DNA of 38,624 bases from contig NZ_SLVX01000033.1 in NCBI RefSeq assembly GCF_004341885.1, positions 1 to 38,624 of the forward strand, read 5' to 3'. Position numbers and translations under genes: made by a program. The notes beneath the pieces were generated by a model. It was not told the origin of the DNA. It did not search any database and worked only from the letters and a program-made list of their open reading frames with translations. Numbering within the stretch: position 1 is the first letter of the stretch; each line of letters begins with the position of its first letter. Source of the DNA: Shinella granuli. Lineage in GTDB: Bacteria > Pseudomonadota > Alphaproteobacteria > Rhizobiales > Rhizobiaceae. Shown here one piece after another: positions 8,729 through 17,815 of the stretch.

Positions 8729-8844
8729 CGCCTCAAAAGCCCTCCTATCTGCGGTTCCGCCAGGATGTCAGATCATGCCTTCGCGAAAATCCCATCGAAG
8801 GTCCAGTAGATCGAAGGTTTCCTGCTCTGGATTGCCGATTGAAC

Positions 8845-9759
8845 CTAGGCTTCGTGCAAGACATGGGCAGCCTTCACTGCCGCGGAGGCGCGGTTCTCGA
8901 CGCCGAGCTTGATATAGATCTGCTCGAGATGCTTCGTCACCGTTCGGGCGCTGAGGCCGAGGATGTCGCCGATGTCGCGGTTCGATTTGCCCTTGGAGAT
9001 CCACAGCAGTACCTCGGACTCGCGCTGGGTGAGGAGAAAATGCTGGCGCAGGATCTCGTCGTCGGACAGCCGGTTCACGGCGGTGAGGCGGAAGAGATAT
9101 TCGTCCGCGCCGATCGTGCCGAGGAAGGAGAGCTGTAGGCTTGCCTGCCCGGCCTGCGTGATGGTGAAGGTGTTCTCGCGCGCTGCTGTGCGCGTCTTCA
9201 TCCAGTCCCGGATATGCTCCGAGATCGTATCAAGCCCGTCGTCGTTGCCCGTTGCGGCATTGACGAGGCGGGTTGCTTGCGGCGTCGACCAGCGGATCGT
9301 TCCGCCGTCGCTGACGGCAAGCAGGTGCCGTCCAGCCGCGTCGAGCGCCACGCGGGCACTTTGCGCGGAACGGGCGTTGGTGAGATGCACGCGGATACGG
9401 GCGCGCAGTTCGTCGATATTGATCGGCTTGGTGAGATAGTCGACGCCGCCGGCTTCCAGCGCGCGCACGACATGCTCGGTCTCGGTGAGGCCCGTCATGA
9501 AGACGACGGGAACGGGGTTGCTCGCGGGATTTGCCTTGAGCTTCTGGCAGGTCTCGAAACCATCCAGGCCGGGCATGACGGCATCGAGCAGGATGATATC
9601 GGGCGTGATGCGATCGACGATGTTGAGCGCCGAGGCGCCCGAGGTCGCGATCAGCACGGAAAAGCCGGATTGCTCCAGCGCTTCCGTCAGGAAGCCGAGC
9701 GCTTCGGGGGAATCGTCGACGATAAGCACGATGTCGCGCGGGCTGGCTGTCTCGGTCAC
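8845..9759 (-). CDS. Response regulator with LuxR-type DNA-binding domain
   Basis: A 304-residue regulator. It has an N-terminal receiver (VLIVDDS, phospho-acceptor Asp59 in IILLDAVMPG, Lys in YLTKPI), a middle region of about 100 residues resembling a degenerate PAS domain (LLAVSDGGTIRWSTPQATRL), and a C-terminal LuxR/FixJ helix-turn-helix from about residue 240 (LTQRESEVLLWISKGKSNRD..ARTVTKHLEQIYIKLGV). The start codon is GTG at 9759 and overlaps the TGA of the sensor kinase gene, so the two are translated together and very likely form one phosphorelay. The neighbouring urt operon is the obvious candidate target. A receiver-PAS-LuxR order is less common than receiver-LuxR. Confidence 0.85.
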   Translation of the reverse strand: MTETASPRDIVLIVDDSPEALGFLTEALEQSGFSVLIATSGASALNIVDRITPDIILLDAVMPGLDGFETCQKLKANPASNPVPVVFMTGLTETEHVVRALEAGGVDYLTKPINIDELRARIRVHLTNARSAQSARVALDAAGRHLLAVSDGGTIRWSTPQATRLVNAATGNDDGLDTISEHIRDWMKTRTAARENTFTITQAGQASLQLSFLGTIGADEYLFRLTAVNRLSDDEILRQHFLLTQRESEVLLWISKGKSNRDIGDILGLSARTVTKHLEQIYIKLGVENRASAAVKAAHVLHEA

Positions 9760-12700
9760 GGGCAGCGCTTTCCTGTCGGTCCATGATTTTTCAGAAAGGC
9801 GTCATAGCCGGCGAGGTCGAAGACCTGGACATAGGCGCGCACGGCCTCGGCAAAGGGCTGGTGTTCGGGCGTGCGGGCGATTTCCGAGAGCTTTGCCTCG
9901 ATGCCGCGCACATAGCCGATCTCGCCGAGGCGGATCAGCTCCTGAACATGGTTTTCCGCGGGTATGACGATGCTGGCCTCTGCCGGCGCGTCCGGCTCCG
10001 CCGCGTCGTGATAGATCCATTCTAGGCCCATCTGCAGCGCGAGCTTGTCGGTGAGCTGGCGCAGGTCGAACGGTTTTGCCAGCGTGTCGTTGTGGCCGGT
10101 ATGGGCCGATGCCACCGAGCCGTCGCCGATATTGGCCGAAAGCATGATGATCGGGCCGGGCTGGCCGAGCGCGCGCAGGCGTGCGACCAGCTCCCAACCG
10201 TTCATGCCGGGCATGGAGATATCGATGAGGAACAGGTCCGGCTTCAGGCCCTCGACCAGCGTCAGGCAATCCGCGCCGTCGCGCGCCGTCAGCACGGTGA
10301 AGTCGAGCGGGCGCAGCACCTCTTCCATGAGCCGGCGGTGGTCGGCATTGTCGTCGACGACGAGCACGGTGCGGCGGCGGCCGACATAGCCCTTGATGCG
10401 CCGCACGGCGTCCTTCGGGGTCGTCGGCCTGTCGACGGCGGACAGCATCAGGCGCACGCGGAACTCGGTGCCCTTGTCGCGCTCGCTCGTCACGGCGATT
10501 TCGCCGCCGAGCGTTTGGGTCAAGAGCCGCGTAATCGTGAGGCCGAGGCCGAGCCCCGGCATGCGGCCATGCTCGGCATCGCCGCGCTGGAAGGGCTCGA
10601 AGATGCGTGGAAGATCCTTTTCCAGAATGCCGCGGCCGCTGTCCGTGACCGTGAAGGTCGCGACCTGGCTGCGATAGGCGACATCGAGGCGGATGGTGCC
10701 GTGATCGGTGAATTTCAGCGCATTGGAAATGAGGTTCACGAGAATCTGGCGCAGGCGCTTTTCGTCGGTGCGCACGTAGTGTGGCAGGTTCGCGGGACGC
10801 GTGTGTTCGAAGGCGACGCCCTTCGCCTGCGCCTGCGGGCGGAACATTTGCACGATCTGGTCGAGGAAATCGTGGATATGGATCTCGTTGGAATAGACCT
10901 GCAGCTTGCCCGCCTCGATCTTGGAAATGTCGAGCAGCCCGTCGATGAGGCCGGAAAGATGGTCGGCACTGCGCTTGATGACGCGGATCGCGCCCTGCCG
11001 CTGCGGCGGGATGCTCTCGTCGCGCTCCAGCACCTGTGCATAGCCGAGCACGGCGTTGAGCGGCGTGCGCAGCTCGTGGCTGAGGCCGACGACATAGCGG
11101 CTCTTGGCGCGGTTGGCGGCCTCCGCCGTTTCCTTTGCCTGCTGGAGCGCGGCGTCGGTCTTCTTGTGCGCGGCGATTTCCTTGAGGAGCAGCGTGGTCT
11201 GGCGGGAGGACTCTTCCTCCGCCACGACCCGGCTGTCATGCGCCAGCACGTAGAACCAGCAGACGACGCCCGCCACCACGGCGAAGACGAAGAACACCAC
11301 GGAGATGGTGCGCTCCACCACCGACGCCGTTTCCGGCGAATGGGTGCCGACCTGATGGGCGATCATGGCAAGGATGATGCCCATGCCCGTGATGGAGAGC
11401 ACGGTGGCGATACCGTAGCGGCCGAGGCGGGTGGCGAGCGCCGATGTCACCGGCTCCGGCAGGATGGCCTTCGCGACGCCCGCCAACTGCGCGTTGAAGC
11501 GCGCCTTCGGCTTGCAGAGGTCGTGGCAGCGGCTGTCGAGCGAACAGCAGAGCGAGCAGATCGGTGCGGCATAGGCCGGGCACCAGGCCATGTCCTCGGG
11601 CTCGAACGGGTGCTCGCAGATCGAGCAGGTGATGGAGTGCTGGAGCGCCCAGCTCTTCCGCGGTTTTCGCGCGAGGTAGTATTTGCCGCGTGTTGCCCAG
11701 GCGATCAGCGGAGAGGCGAGGAAGGCGACGATGGCGGCGATATAGGGCGCAAGCGAGGCCGGGATTTCGCCGAAGGTGCCGAAATGGGCGGTCAGCGCGA
11801 TGATGGCCGACAGCGTCATGGCGCCGAGGCCGACCGGGTTGATGTCGTAGAGATGGGCGCGCTTGAACTCGATGCCGGGCGGCGAGAGGCCGAGCGGCTT
11901 GTTGACGAAGAGGTCCGCCGAGATGGTGCAGAGCCAGGCCATGGCGACGATGGAGAAGACGCCGAGCGTTTCCTCCAGCAGCCGGTAGATGCCAAGCTCC
12001 ATCAAAAGCAGCGCGATCGCCACGTTGAACACCAGCCAGACGACGCGGCCGGGATGGCTGTGCGTCAGGCGCGAGAAGAAATTCGACCAGGCGAGCGAGC
12101 CCGCATAGGCGTTCATCACGTTGATCTTGAGCTGCGAGACCACGACGAAGGCGACCATCAGCAGAAGGGCCGCCATGTCCCAGGGCAGCATGTAGCCGAA
12201 GGCAGTGTAGTACATCTGCGCGGGATCCGCCGCCCGCGTGGAGGGCACGCCGGTCGACAGCGCCAGCACGACAAGGAAGGAACCCGCGATCAGCTTCGGT
12301 GCGCCGACGATGACCCAGCCGGAGCCGGCGAGGAAGACGGCGATGCGGTGGTGTAGCTTGCGCTGCCCGTTCGGAGGCAGGAAGCGCAAAAAATCGACTT
12401 GCTCGCCGATCTGCGCCATCAGGGCGAAGATGACGGCCGAGGCCGCGCCGAACTCCACGAGGTTGAAGGGCGCATAGGTGCCGGGCGGACCGGAGGGGTG
12501 GTGGAGGCCTGAATAGGCGAGCCATTCGCCGACCTTTTCCCAGTCCGCGAAGGCGATGAAGACGAAGGGCAGGATGTTGAGCACGATCCAGAACGGCTGG
12601 GTGAGGAGCTGGAAGCGCGAGATGAGCTGTACGCCGTGCGTGACCAGCGGGATCACCACGACGGACGAGATGATGTAGCCGATCCAGAGCGGGACGCCGA

Positions 12701-13175
12701 GCGCCAGCTCCAGCGCACCGGACATGATCGATGCCTCGATGGCGAAGAGGATGAAGGTGAAGCTGGCATAGACCAGCGAGGTCAGCGTCGAGCCGATATA
12801 ACCGAAGCTCGCGCCGCGGCTGAGGAGATCGATATCGACGCCGTGGCGGATGGCGTAGCGGCTGATCGGCAGGCCGACGACGAGGATCATCAGGCTCGCC
12901 ACGAGGATGGCGACGATGGCGTTCGTCGTGCCGTAGGACATGGTGATGGCGCCGCCGATCGCCTCCAGCGCGAGGAAGGAGATGGCGCCGATGGCGGTCT
13001 GCGAGATGCGGTCGGATGAGAACCGCCGCGCGCTCTTGGCGGTGAAGCGCAGCGCGTAGTCTTCCAGCGTCTGGTTGGCGACCCAGCGATTGTATTCGCG
13101 GCGGATCGGGATGATGCGCTGGCGTGCGGCCATCTTTTGCTGCTGTTCCCTCGTGTTGTCTTGGGGCCGGTTCAT
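9756..13175 (-). CDS. Hybrid sensor kinase with fused NCS1-like transporter domain
   Basis: 1139 residues. Residues 1 to about 490 form a polytopic membrane domain of about 12 helices resembling NCS1 nucleobase:cation symporters (N-terminal IRREYNRWVANQTLEDYALR, then GAISFLALEAIGGAI). Next is a Cys cluster (Cys517, 520, 532, 540, 543, 544, 550, 554) suited to zinc or Fe-S binding. Two more membrane helices follow (about 590-645). A coiled linker leads to the HisKA box with His700 (GLSHELRTPLNA), an HATPase (NLISNALKF, LGLGLTIT), a receiver with Asp985 (LFLIDISMPGMNGWEL), and a short alpha-helical C-terminal domain. The ATG at 13175 was chosen over 13223, which begins in repeat DNA. Co-transcribed with the LuxR regulator and divergent from urtA. 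CbrA (SLC5 fused to a kinase) is a known architectural analogue. The ligand is unknown; a nucleobase, hydantoin or urea-like compound is inferred from the fold. Confidence 0.88.
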   Translation of the reverse strand: MNRPQDNTREQQQKMAARQRIIPIRREYNRWVANQTLEDYALRFTAKSARRFSSDRISQTAIGAISFLALEAIGGAITMSYGTTNAIVAILVASLMILVVGLPISRYAIRHGVDIDLLSRGASFGYIGSTLTSLVYASFTFILFAIEASIMSGALELALGVPLWIGYIISSVVVIPLVTHGVQLISRFQLLTQPFWIVLNILPFVFIAFADWEKVGEWLAYSGLHHPSGPPGTYAPFNLVEFGAASAVIFALMAQIGEQVDFLRFLPPNGQRKLHHRIAVFLAGSGWVIVGAPKLIAGSFLVVLALSTGVPSTRAADPAQMYYTAFGYMLPWDMAALLLMVAFVVVSQLKINVMNAYAGSLAWSNFFSRLTHSHPGRVVWLVFNVAIALLLMELGIYRLLEETLGVFSIVAMAWLCTISADLFVNKPLGLSPPGIEFKRAHLYDINPVGLGAMTLSAIIALTAHFGTFGEIPASLAPYIAAIVAFLASPLIAWATRGKYYLARKPRKSWALQHSITCSICEHPFEPEDMAWCPAYAAPICSLCCSLDSRCHDLCKPKARFNAQLAGVAKAILPEPVTSALATRLGRYGIATVLSITGMGIILAMIAHQVGTHSPETASVVERTISVVFFVFAVVAGVVCWFYVLAHDSRVVAEEESSRQTTLLLKEIAAHKKTDAALQQAKETAEAANRAKSRYVVGLSHELRTPLNAVLGYAQVLERDESIPPQRQGAIRVIKRSADHLSGLIDGLLDISKIEAGKLQVYSNEIHIHDFLDQIVQMFRPQAQAKGVAFEHTRPANLPHYVRTDEKRLRQILVNLISNALKFTDHGTIRLDVAYRSQVATFTVTDSGRGILEKDLPRIFEPFQRGDAEHGRMPGLGLGLTITRLLTQTLGGEIAVTSERDKGTEFRVRLMLSAVDRPTTPKDAVRRIKGYVGRRRTVLVVDDNADHRRLMEEVLRPLDFTVLTARDGADCLTLVEGLKPDLFLIDISMPGMNGWELVARLRALGQPGPIIMLSANIGDGSVASAHTGHNDTLAKPFDLRQLTDKLALQMGLEWIYHDAAEPDAPAEASIVIPAENHVQELIRLGEIGYVRGIEAKLSEIARTPEHQPFAEAVRAYVQVFDLAGYDAFLKNHGPTGKRCP

Positions 13176-13223
13176 CCGGCCCTTTCGGGGTGCATCGAGG
13201 CACGGCCCACCCCCATCCCCCAC

Positions 13224-13307
13224 CCTCCGTCATCCTCGGGCTTGACCCGAGGATCCATGCCGCGGGTGCCGTGTGGATCCTCGGGTCAAGCCCGAGGATG
13301 ACGGAGG
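13224..13307. repeat. 34-bp perfect inverted repeat (intergenic palindromic element)
   Basis: Left arm 13224-13257 and right arm 13274-13307 are exact reverse complements, separated by 16 bases. Each arm contains an inner dyad CCTCGGG-CTTGA-CCCGAGG. The sequence type (GTCATCCTCGGGCTTGACCC) is a familiar dispersed intergenic repeat of Rhizobiales genomes. It lies in the 5' region between the sensor kinase and urtA, within the otherwise gene-free stretch 13176-13517. It could form a strong hairpin in RNA from either strand. Confidence 0.85.
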
Positions 13308-13410
13308 AGAGGGTGGTGAACCTCAACACACCAGGACCCTTCGTAACACAGATGCGGCGCCCCTGAAATTGCTGCGTTGCCGCAAACGATTCCCGCTTCC
13401 CCCCGGCAAC

Positions 13411-13426
13411 TACGTAGAATGACGTA
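13411..13426. promoter_or_regulatory. TACGT-N6-ACGTA dyad upstream of urtA
   Basis: The 16-bp inverted repeat TACGTAGAATGACGTA sits about 92 bp before the urtA start and about 250 bp before the divergent kinase start. Its symmetry and spacing suit a dimeric LuxR-type regulator, so it is a candidate operator for the response regulator encoded at 8845-9759. No convincing sigma54 or sigma70 promoter could be fixed nearby. Role inferred. Confidence 0.35.
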
Positions 13427-13517
13427 TGTGCAGCGCAGCATGGCGGGCCGATAGTTCTCGCCCAGCAACGGCCCATCCACCCCGTTGCGGTCAAAAAAGA
13501 ACAGAGGGGTTCAGACC

Positions 13518-14810
13518 ATGTCCATCAAGGCACGCGCCACCGGCGCATTGCTCGCAGCCATTCTCTCGACCACGGCCTTCCACGGCGCCTTCGCGGCCGA
13601 CGACACGATCAAGGTCGGCATCCTGCATTCGCTTTCCGGCACCATGGCGATTTCCGAGACGACGCTCAAGGACGCCATGCTGATGCTCATCGAGGAGCAG
13701 AACAAGAAGGGCGGCCTCTTGGGCAAGCAGCTCGAAGCCGTCGTCGTCGACCCGGCCTCCGACTGGCCGCTCTTCGCCGAAAAGGCGCGCGAGCTGGTCT
13801 CGGTCAACAAGGTCTCGGCCGTCTTCGGCTGCTGGACTTCGGTATCGCGCAAGTCCGTGCTGCCGGTCTTCGAGGAGCTGAACTCGATCCTCTTCTACCC
13901 CGTGCAATACGAGGGCGAGGAAAGCCAGCGCAACGTCTTCTACACGGGCGCCGCGCCGAACCAGCAGGCGATCCCCGCCGTCGACTACCTGATGGAGAAC
14001 GAAAGCGTCGAGCGCTGGGTGCTCGCCGGCACCGACTACGTCTATCCGCGCACCACCAACAAGATTCTGGAAGCCTACCTGATCTCCAAGGGCGTGAAGC
14101 CCGAGGACATCATGATCAACTACACGCCGTTCGGTCACTCGGACTGGCAGACGATCGTCTCCGACATCAAGAAGTTCGGCTCGGCCGGCAAGAAGACCGC
14201 CGTCGTCTCCACCATCAACGGCGATGCCAACGTGCCGTTCTACAAGGAACTCGGCAACCAGGGCGTCAAGGCGGAAGACATCCCGGTCGTCGCCTTCTCG
14301 GTCGGCGAGGAAGAGCTTGCCGGCCTCGATACCGGCCCGCTCGTCGGCCATCTGGCAGCGTGGAACTACTTCCAGTCCGTCGACAACCCGGCGAACGCCG
14401 AGTTCATCAAGACGTGGAAGGCCTTCACCAAGAACGACAAGCGCGTCACCAACGACCCGATGGAAGCCCATTACATCGGCTTCAACATGTGGCTGAAGGC
14501 CGTCGAAAAGGCCGGCACCACCGATACGGACGCCGTGCTCGACGCGATGATCGGCGTCTCGGTGCCGAACCTTTCGGGCGGCTACTCCACCATGATGCCG
14601 AACCACCACATCACCAAGCCGGTGCTGATCGGCGAAATCCAGGCCGACGGCCAGTTCGAGACCGTGTGGGAAACCCCCGGCCTCGTGGTCGGCGACGAGT
14701 GGTCGGACTTTTTGGCCGACTCCAAGGACCTGATCGCCGATTGGCGCGCCCCGATGTCCTGCGGCAACTTCAACGTCGCCACCGGCAAGTGCGGCGGCAA
14801 GGGGTCGTGA
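13518..14810 (+). CDS. urtA: Urea ABC transporter substrate-binding protein UrtA
   Basis: A 430-residue periplasmic urea-binding protein. It has a Sec signal (GALLAAILSTTAFHGAFAAD), then KVGILHSLSGTMAISE, FGCWTSVSRKSVLPVFEE, LFYPVQYEGEESQRNVFYTG and AAPNQQAIPAVDYL, which are essentially the UrtA consensus. The C-terminus ends in the typical pair of cysteines (MSCGNFN..TGKCGG). ATG 13518 was chosen for the signal peptide directly after it and the AGAGGGG ribosome site; an in-frame ATG at 13485 is less likely. First gene of urtABCDE. UrtA-type proteins are normally induced by nitrogen limitation. Confidence 0.95.
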   Translation: MSIKARATGALLAAILSTTAFHGAFAADDTIKVGILHSLSGTMAISETTLKDAMLMLIEEQNKKGGLLGKQLEAVVVDPASDWPLFAEKARELVSVNKVSAVFGCWTSVSRKSVLPVFEELNSILFYPVQYEGEESQRNVFYTGAAPNQQAIPAVDYLMENESVERWVLAGTDYVYPRTTNKILEAYLISKGVKPEDIMINYTPFGHSDWQTIVSDIKKFGSAGKKTAVVSTINGDANVPFYKELGNQGVKAEDIPVVAFSVGEEELAGLDTGPLVGHLAAWNYFQSVDNPANAEFIKTWKAFTKNDKRVTNDPMEAHYIGFNMWLKAVEKAGTTDTDAVLDAMIGVSVPNLSGGYSTMMPNHHITKPVLIGEIQADGQFETVWETPGLVVGDEWSDFLADSKDLIADWRAPMSCGNFNVATGKCGGKGS

Positions 14811-14841
14811 TCGACGAGAGCTGGTTTGCCCCTCACCCTAA

Positions 14842-14867
14842 CCCTCTCCCCGCAAGCGGGGAGAGGG
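14842..14867. repeat. GC-rich inverted repeat, urtA-urtB spacer, copy 1
   Basis: CCCTCTCCCCG-CAAG-CGGGGAGAGGG, a hairpin-forming repeat 32 bp after the urtA stop. Together with copy 2 it frames a mosaic of the type common in rhizobial intergenic regions (RIME-like). It could slow exonucleases or partly terminate transcription, giving more UrtA than membrane subunits. Confidence 0.75.
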
Positions 14868-14916
14868 GACTTGCCCAACGAGCGGGTGCCGGTTGGGGAA
14901 GCGGTACGGCATATCC

Positions 14917-14942
14917 CCTTCTCCCCGCTTGCGGGGAGAAGG
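14917..14942. repeat. GC-rich inverted repeat, urtA-urtB spacer, copy 2
   Basis: CCTTCTCCCCGC-TT-GCGGGGAGAAGG, a near relative of the hairpin 50 bp upstream, in the 220-bp spacer between urtA and urtB. The conserved flanks (CCCCTCACCC before copy 1, GGATGAGGGG after copy 2) are themselves inverted. The whole of about 14830-14965 is therefore probably one repeat element with imperfect long arms. Confidence 0.7.
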
Positions 14943-15030
14943 TGCCGGCAGGCGGATGAGGGGCTTATCGACCAACCGCCATCCCGACGCTCGGGATGGC
15001 CTCATCACTCACCGCCCTTGGGGGCCAGAA

Positions 15031-16650
15031 ATGCACACGCGGCTCATCCATCGTTTCCTGCAATGCCTGCTCGTCGCCCTCTGCCTGATGGCGACCGACC
15101 TCCGGGCGGCAGACGACCTGCGCAGCATGGTCAACGCGCTCGGCGGCGGCAGTTTCCAGCAGAACCAGAAACAGATCGAAGCGCTGGCGAAAACCGGCGA
15201 CCCGAAGATCGTCCCGGCCCTCGAAGCCCTCGCCGAGGGCGATCTCTACCTGCGCAAGGCCGACGGCATCGTCTTCATCGTCAGGCCGGCCGGCGCGAAT
15301 TTCAGGCTGATCGACGCGCTGACGGGCGACGACCTCGGCGAGGAGGCCAAGGCGGGGCTGGAAAAGGTCAAGGTCAACAACGGCCTGCGCCGCACCATCC
15401 GCGGCGCGCTCGGCGGGCTGACGCTGATGAGCCCGGACGTGAACGTGCGCCTTCAGGCCGCCGGCACGATCCTGCGCACGCCGACCGCCGATGCGCTCGA
15501 CGGCCTGGAGATCGCGCTTGCCGCGGAAACCGACGGCGCGGTCAAGGCCGTGCTCGAAAAGGCCCGCGCCGCCGCCATCCTGGTGTCCGACCGCCCGGTG
15601 GAGGAGAAGAAGGCCGCCGTCGCGACCGTCGTCCAGACCGGCGGGCGGGATTCGCTCTCGCTGCTCTCCGGGGCGCTCGCCTCCGCGGATGAAAGCCTGC
15701 GCCCCGATATCGAGGCCGGCATCAGGCAGATCGAGGACCAGCTTTCGCTCTGGGCCGGCGCGCAGAACATCTGGTACGGCCTGTCGCTCGGCTCCGTGCT
15801 GCTGCTTGCGGCGATCGGCCTTGCCATCACCTTCGGCGTGATGGGCATCATCAACATGGCGCATGGCGAGATGGTCATGCTCGGCGCCTACACCACCTTC
15901 GTCGTGCAGGCCTATATCCGCGCCGCCTGGCCCGGCCTCTTCGAATGGTCGCTGGCCATCGCCCTGCCGCTCGCCTTCCTCGTCACCGGCGCGGTCGGGC
16001 TCGTCATGGAGCGCGGCATCATCCGCTTCCTCTATGGAAGGCCGCTCGAAACGCTGCTCGCCACCTGGGGCGTCTCGCTCATCCTGCAACAGGCGGTGCG
16101 CTCGATCTTCGGCCCGACCAACCAGGAGGTCGCCAACCCCTCGTGGATGTCCGGCGCCTTCGAACTCGGCGGCCTGACGGTCACCTGGAACCGCATGTGG
16201 ATCATCGTCTTCTCGCTTGCCGTCTTCGCCTTCCTGCTCTTCCTCCTGAAGAAGACGCCCATGGGCCTGCAGATGCGCGCCGTCACGCAGAACCGCCGCA
16301 TGGCCTCGTCCATGGGCATCCGCACGCCCTGGGTCGATGCGCTGACCTTTGCCCTGGGGTCGGGCATTGCCGGCATTGCCGGCGTGGCGCTCTCGCAGAT
16401 CGACAATGTCTCGCCCAATCTCGGCCAGGGCTACATCATCGACAGCTTCATGGTCGTGGTGTTCGGCGGCGTCGGCAATCTCTGGGGCACGCTGGTCGGC
16501 GCCTTCACGCTCGGCATCCTCAACAAGGTGCTGGAGCCCTATGCCGGCGCGGTGCTGGGAAAAATCCTCGTGCTCGTGCTCATCATCCTCTTCATCCAGA
16601 AGCGGCCGCGCGGGCTCTTCGCACTCAAAGGCAGGGCGGTGGAAGCATGA
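15031..16650 (+). CDS. urtB: Urea ABC transporter permease UrtB
   Basis: A 539-residue permease. A signal-like segment (residues about 8-25) is followed by a periplasmic region of about 210 residues with helical repeats (LAKTGDPKIVPALEALAEGD), which is specific to UrtB. A LivH-type membrane domain begins near residue 248 (WYGLSLGSVLLLAAIGLAIT) with the hallmark GVMGIINMAHGEMVMLGAYT. It ends in QKRPRGLFALKGR. The ATG at 15031 follows GGGGGCCAGAA and gives the signal peptide. ATGA overlap with urtC. Confidence 0.94.
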   Translation: MHTRLIHRFLQCLLVALCLMATDLRAADDLRSMVNALGGGSFQQNQKQIEALAKTGDPKIVPALEALAEGDLYLRKADGIVFIVRPAGANFRLIDALTGDDLGEEAKAGLEKVKVNNGLRRTIRGALGGLTLMSPDVNVRLQAAGTILRTPTADALDGLEIALAAETDGAVKAVLEKARAAAILVSDRPVEEKKAAVATVVQTGGRDSLSLLSGALASADESLRPDIEAGIRQIEDQLSLWAGAQNIWYGLSLGSVLLLAAIGLAITFGVMGIINMAHGEMVMLGAYTTFVVQAYIRAAWPGLFEWSLAIALPLAFLVTGAVGLVMERGIIRFLYGRPLETLLATWGVSLILQQAVRSIFGPTNQEVANPSWMSGAFELGGLTVTWNRMWIIVFSLAVFAFLLFLLKKTPMGLQMRAVTQNRRMASSMGIRTPWVDALTFALGSGIAGIAGVALSQIDNVSPNLGQGYIIDSFMVVVFGGVGNLWGTLVGAFTLGILNKVLEPYAGAVLGKILVLVLIILFIQKRPRGLFALKGRAVEA

Positions 16651-17810
16651 TCACCTCGTTTCTCGCAAAAGCCCTCGGGCGCAACATCGTCATCACGGTC
16701 GCGATCCTGCTGGCGCTCGCCGCCCTCGTCCCGGCCCTCAACCTCCTGACCGCGCCGGACCACCCGCTGCATGTGCCGACCTATATCGTCTCGCTGTTCG
16801 GCAAATACCTCACCTATGCGCTGCTGGCGCTGGCGCTCGATCTCGTCTGGGGATTCTGCGGCATCCTCTCGCTGGGACACGCCGCCTTCTTCGCGCTCGG
16901 CGGCTATGCCATGGGCATGTACCTGATGCGCCAGATCGGCGCGCGCGGCTCCTACGGCAATCCGCTGCTGCCGGATTTCATGGTCTTCCTCAACTGGAAG
17001 GAACTGCCCTGGTTCTGGCAAGGCTTCGACATGTTCTGGTTCGCCGCGCTGATGGCGGTGCTGGTGCCGGGCCTGCTCGCCTTCGTCTTCGGCTGGTTCG
17101 CCTTCCGCTCGCGCGTCAACGGCGTCTATCTCTCGATCATCACCCAGGCGATGACCTTCGCCCTGCTGCTCGCCTTCTTCCGCAACGACATGGGTTTCGG
17201 CGGCAATAACGGCCTCACCGACTTCAAGGACATTCTGGGCTTCAACATCCAGTCGAACGGCACGCGCTCGGCGCTCTTCGCCGCCTCCGCCATCGCGCTC
17301 GCCCTCTCGCTGGTCGTCACGTCGGGCATCGTGCGCTCGAAATACGGAAAGATCCTCGTCGGCGTGCGCGACGCGGAAAGCCGCACCCGCTTCCTCGGCT
17401 ACCGCGTCGAGCACATGAAGCTCTTCGCCTTCGTGGTCTCGGCCATGATGGCGGGCGTCGCCGGCGCGCTCTACGTGCCGCAGGTCGGCATCATCAATCC
17501 CGGCGAATTCGAGCCGGCCAACTCCATCGAGGTCGTCATCTGGACGGCGGTCGGCGGGCGCGGCACGCTGATCGGCCCGATCGTCGGCGCCATCCTCGTC
17601 AATGGCGGCAAAAGCGTCTTCACCGCCGCCTTCCCGGAATTCTGGCTCTTCGCGCTCGGCGGCCTCTTCGTGCTCGTCACGCTCTTCCTGCCGCGCGGCA
17701 TCGTCGGCACCGCGCGGCAGTTTTTCGAACGGCGCAAGGAGTATCGCAAGGCGAAGGCCGTCGAGGAGGCACGGGCCTTTGCAGCGGCAGAACCCCAGGC
17801 GGCGGAGTAA
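16647..17810 (+). CDS. urtC: Urea ABC transporter permease UrtC
   Basis: A 387-residue LivM-type permease, the membrane partner of UrtB. It contains WGFCGILSLGHAAFFALGGYAMGMY and the long periplasmic loop between early helices typical of UrtC (LPDFMVFLNWKELPWFW). A cytoplasmic coupling loop (GVRDAESRTRFLGYRVEH) precedes the last helices, and a charged, Ala-rich tail ends the protein. Its start overlaps the urtB stop; urtD begins 5 bp downstream. Confidence 0.94.
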   Translation: MITSFLAKALGRNIVITVAILLALAALVPALNLLTAPDHPLHVPTYIVSLFGKYLTYALLALALDLVWGFCGILSLGHAAFFALGGYAMGMYLMRQIGARGSYGNPLLPDFMVFLNWKELPWFWQGFDMFWFAALMAVLVPGLLAFVFGWFAFRSRVNGVYLSIITQAMTFALLLAFFRNDMGFGGNNGLTDFKDILGFNIQSNGTRSALFAASAIALALSLVVTSGIVRSKYGKILVGVRDAESRTRFLGYRVEHMKLFAFVVSAMMAGVAGALYVPQVGIINPGEFEPANSIEVVIWTAVGGRGTLIGPIVGAILVNGGKSVFTAAFPEFWLFALGGLFVLVTLFLPRGIVGTARQFFERRKEYRKAKAVEEARAFAAAEPQAAE

Positions 17811-17815
17811 TTGGC

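Noticed and set aside
8729-8844. Bidirectional terminator between the second amidase and the LuxR regulator
   Set aside because: The 116-bp convergent gap has no stable hairpin followed by a T-run that I could identify.
10092-12356. Long open frame (754 codons) on the plus strand
   Set aside because: It is antisense to the sensor kinase, rich in Arg, Gly, His and Asp as expected of a GC-rich shadow frame, and shows no family motif.
13425-13455. Possible sigma54 promoter TGGCGGGCCGATAGTT before urtA
   Set aside because: The -12 element reads GT instead of GC at the required spacing and the -24 element is only partly matched.
14842-14942. Possible CRISPR-like repeat pair
   Set aside because: Only two units, each an internal palindrome and not identical. 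No array or cas gene is present; they fit rhizobial intergenic repeats.
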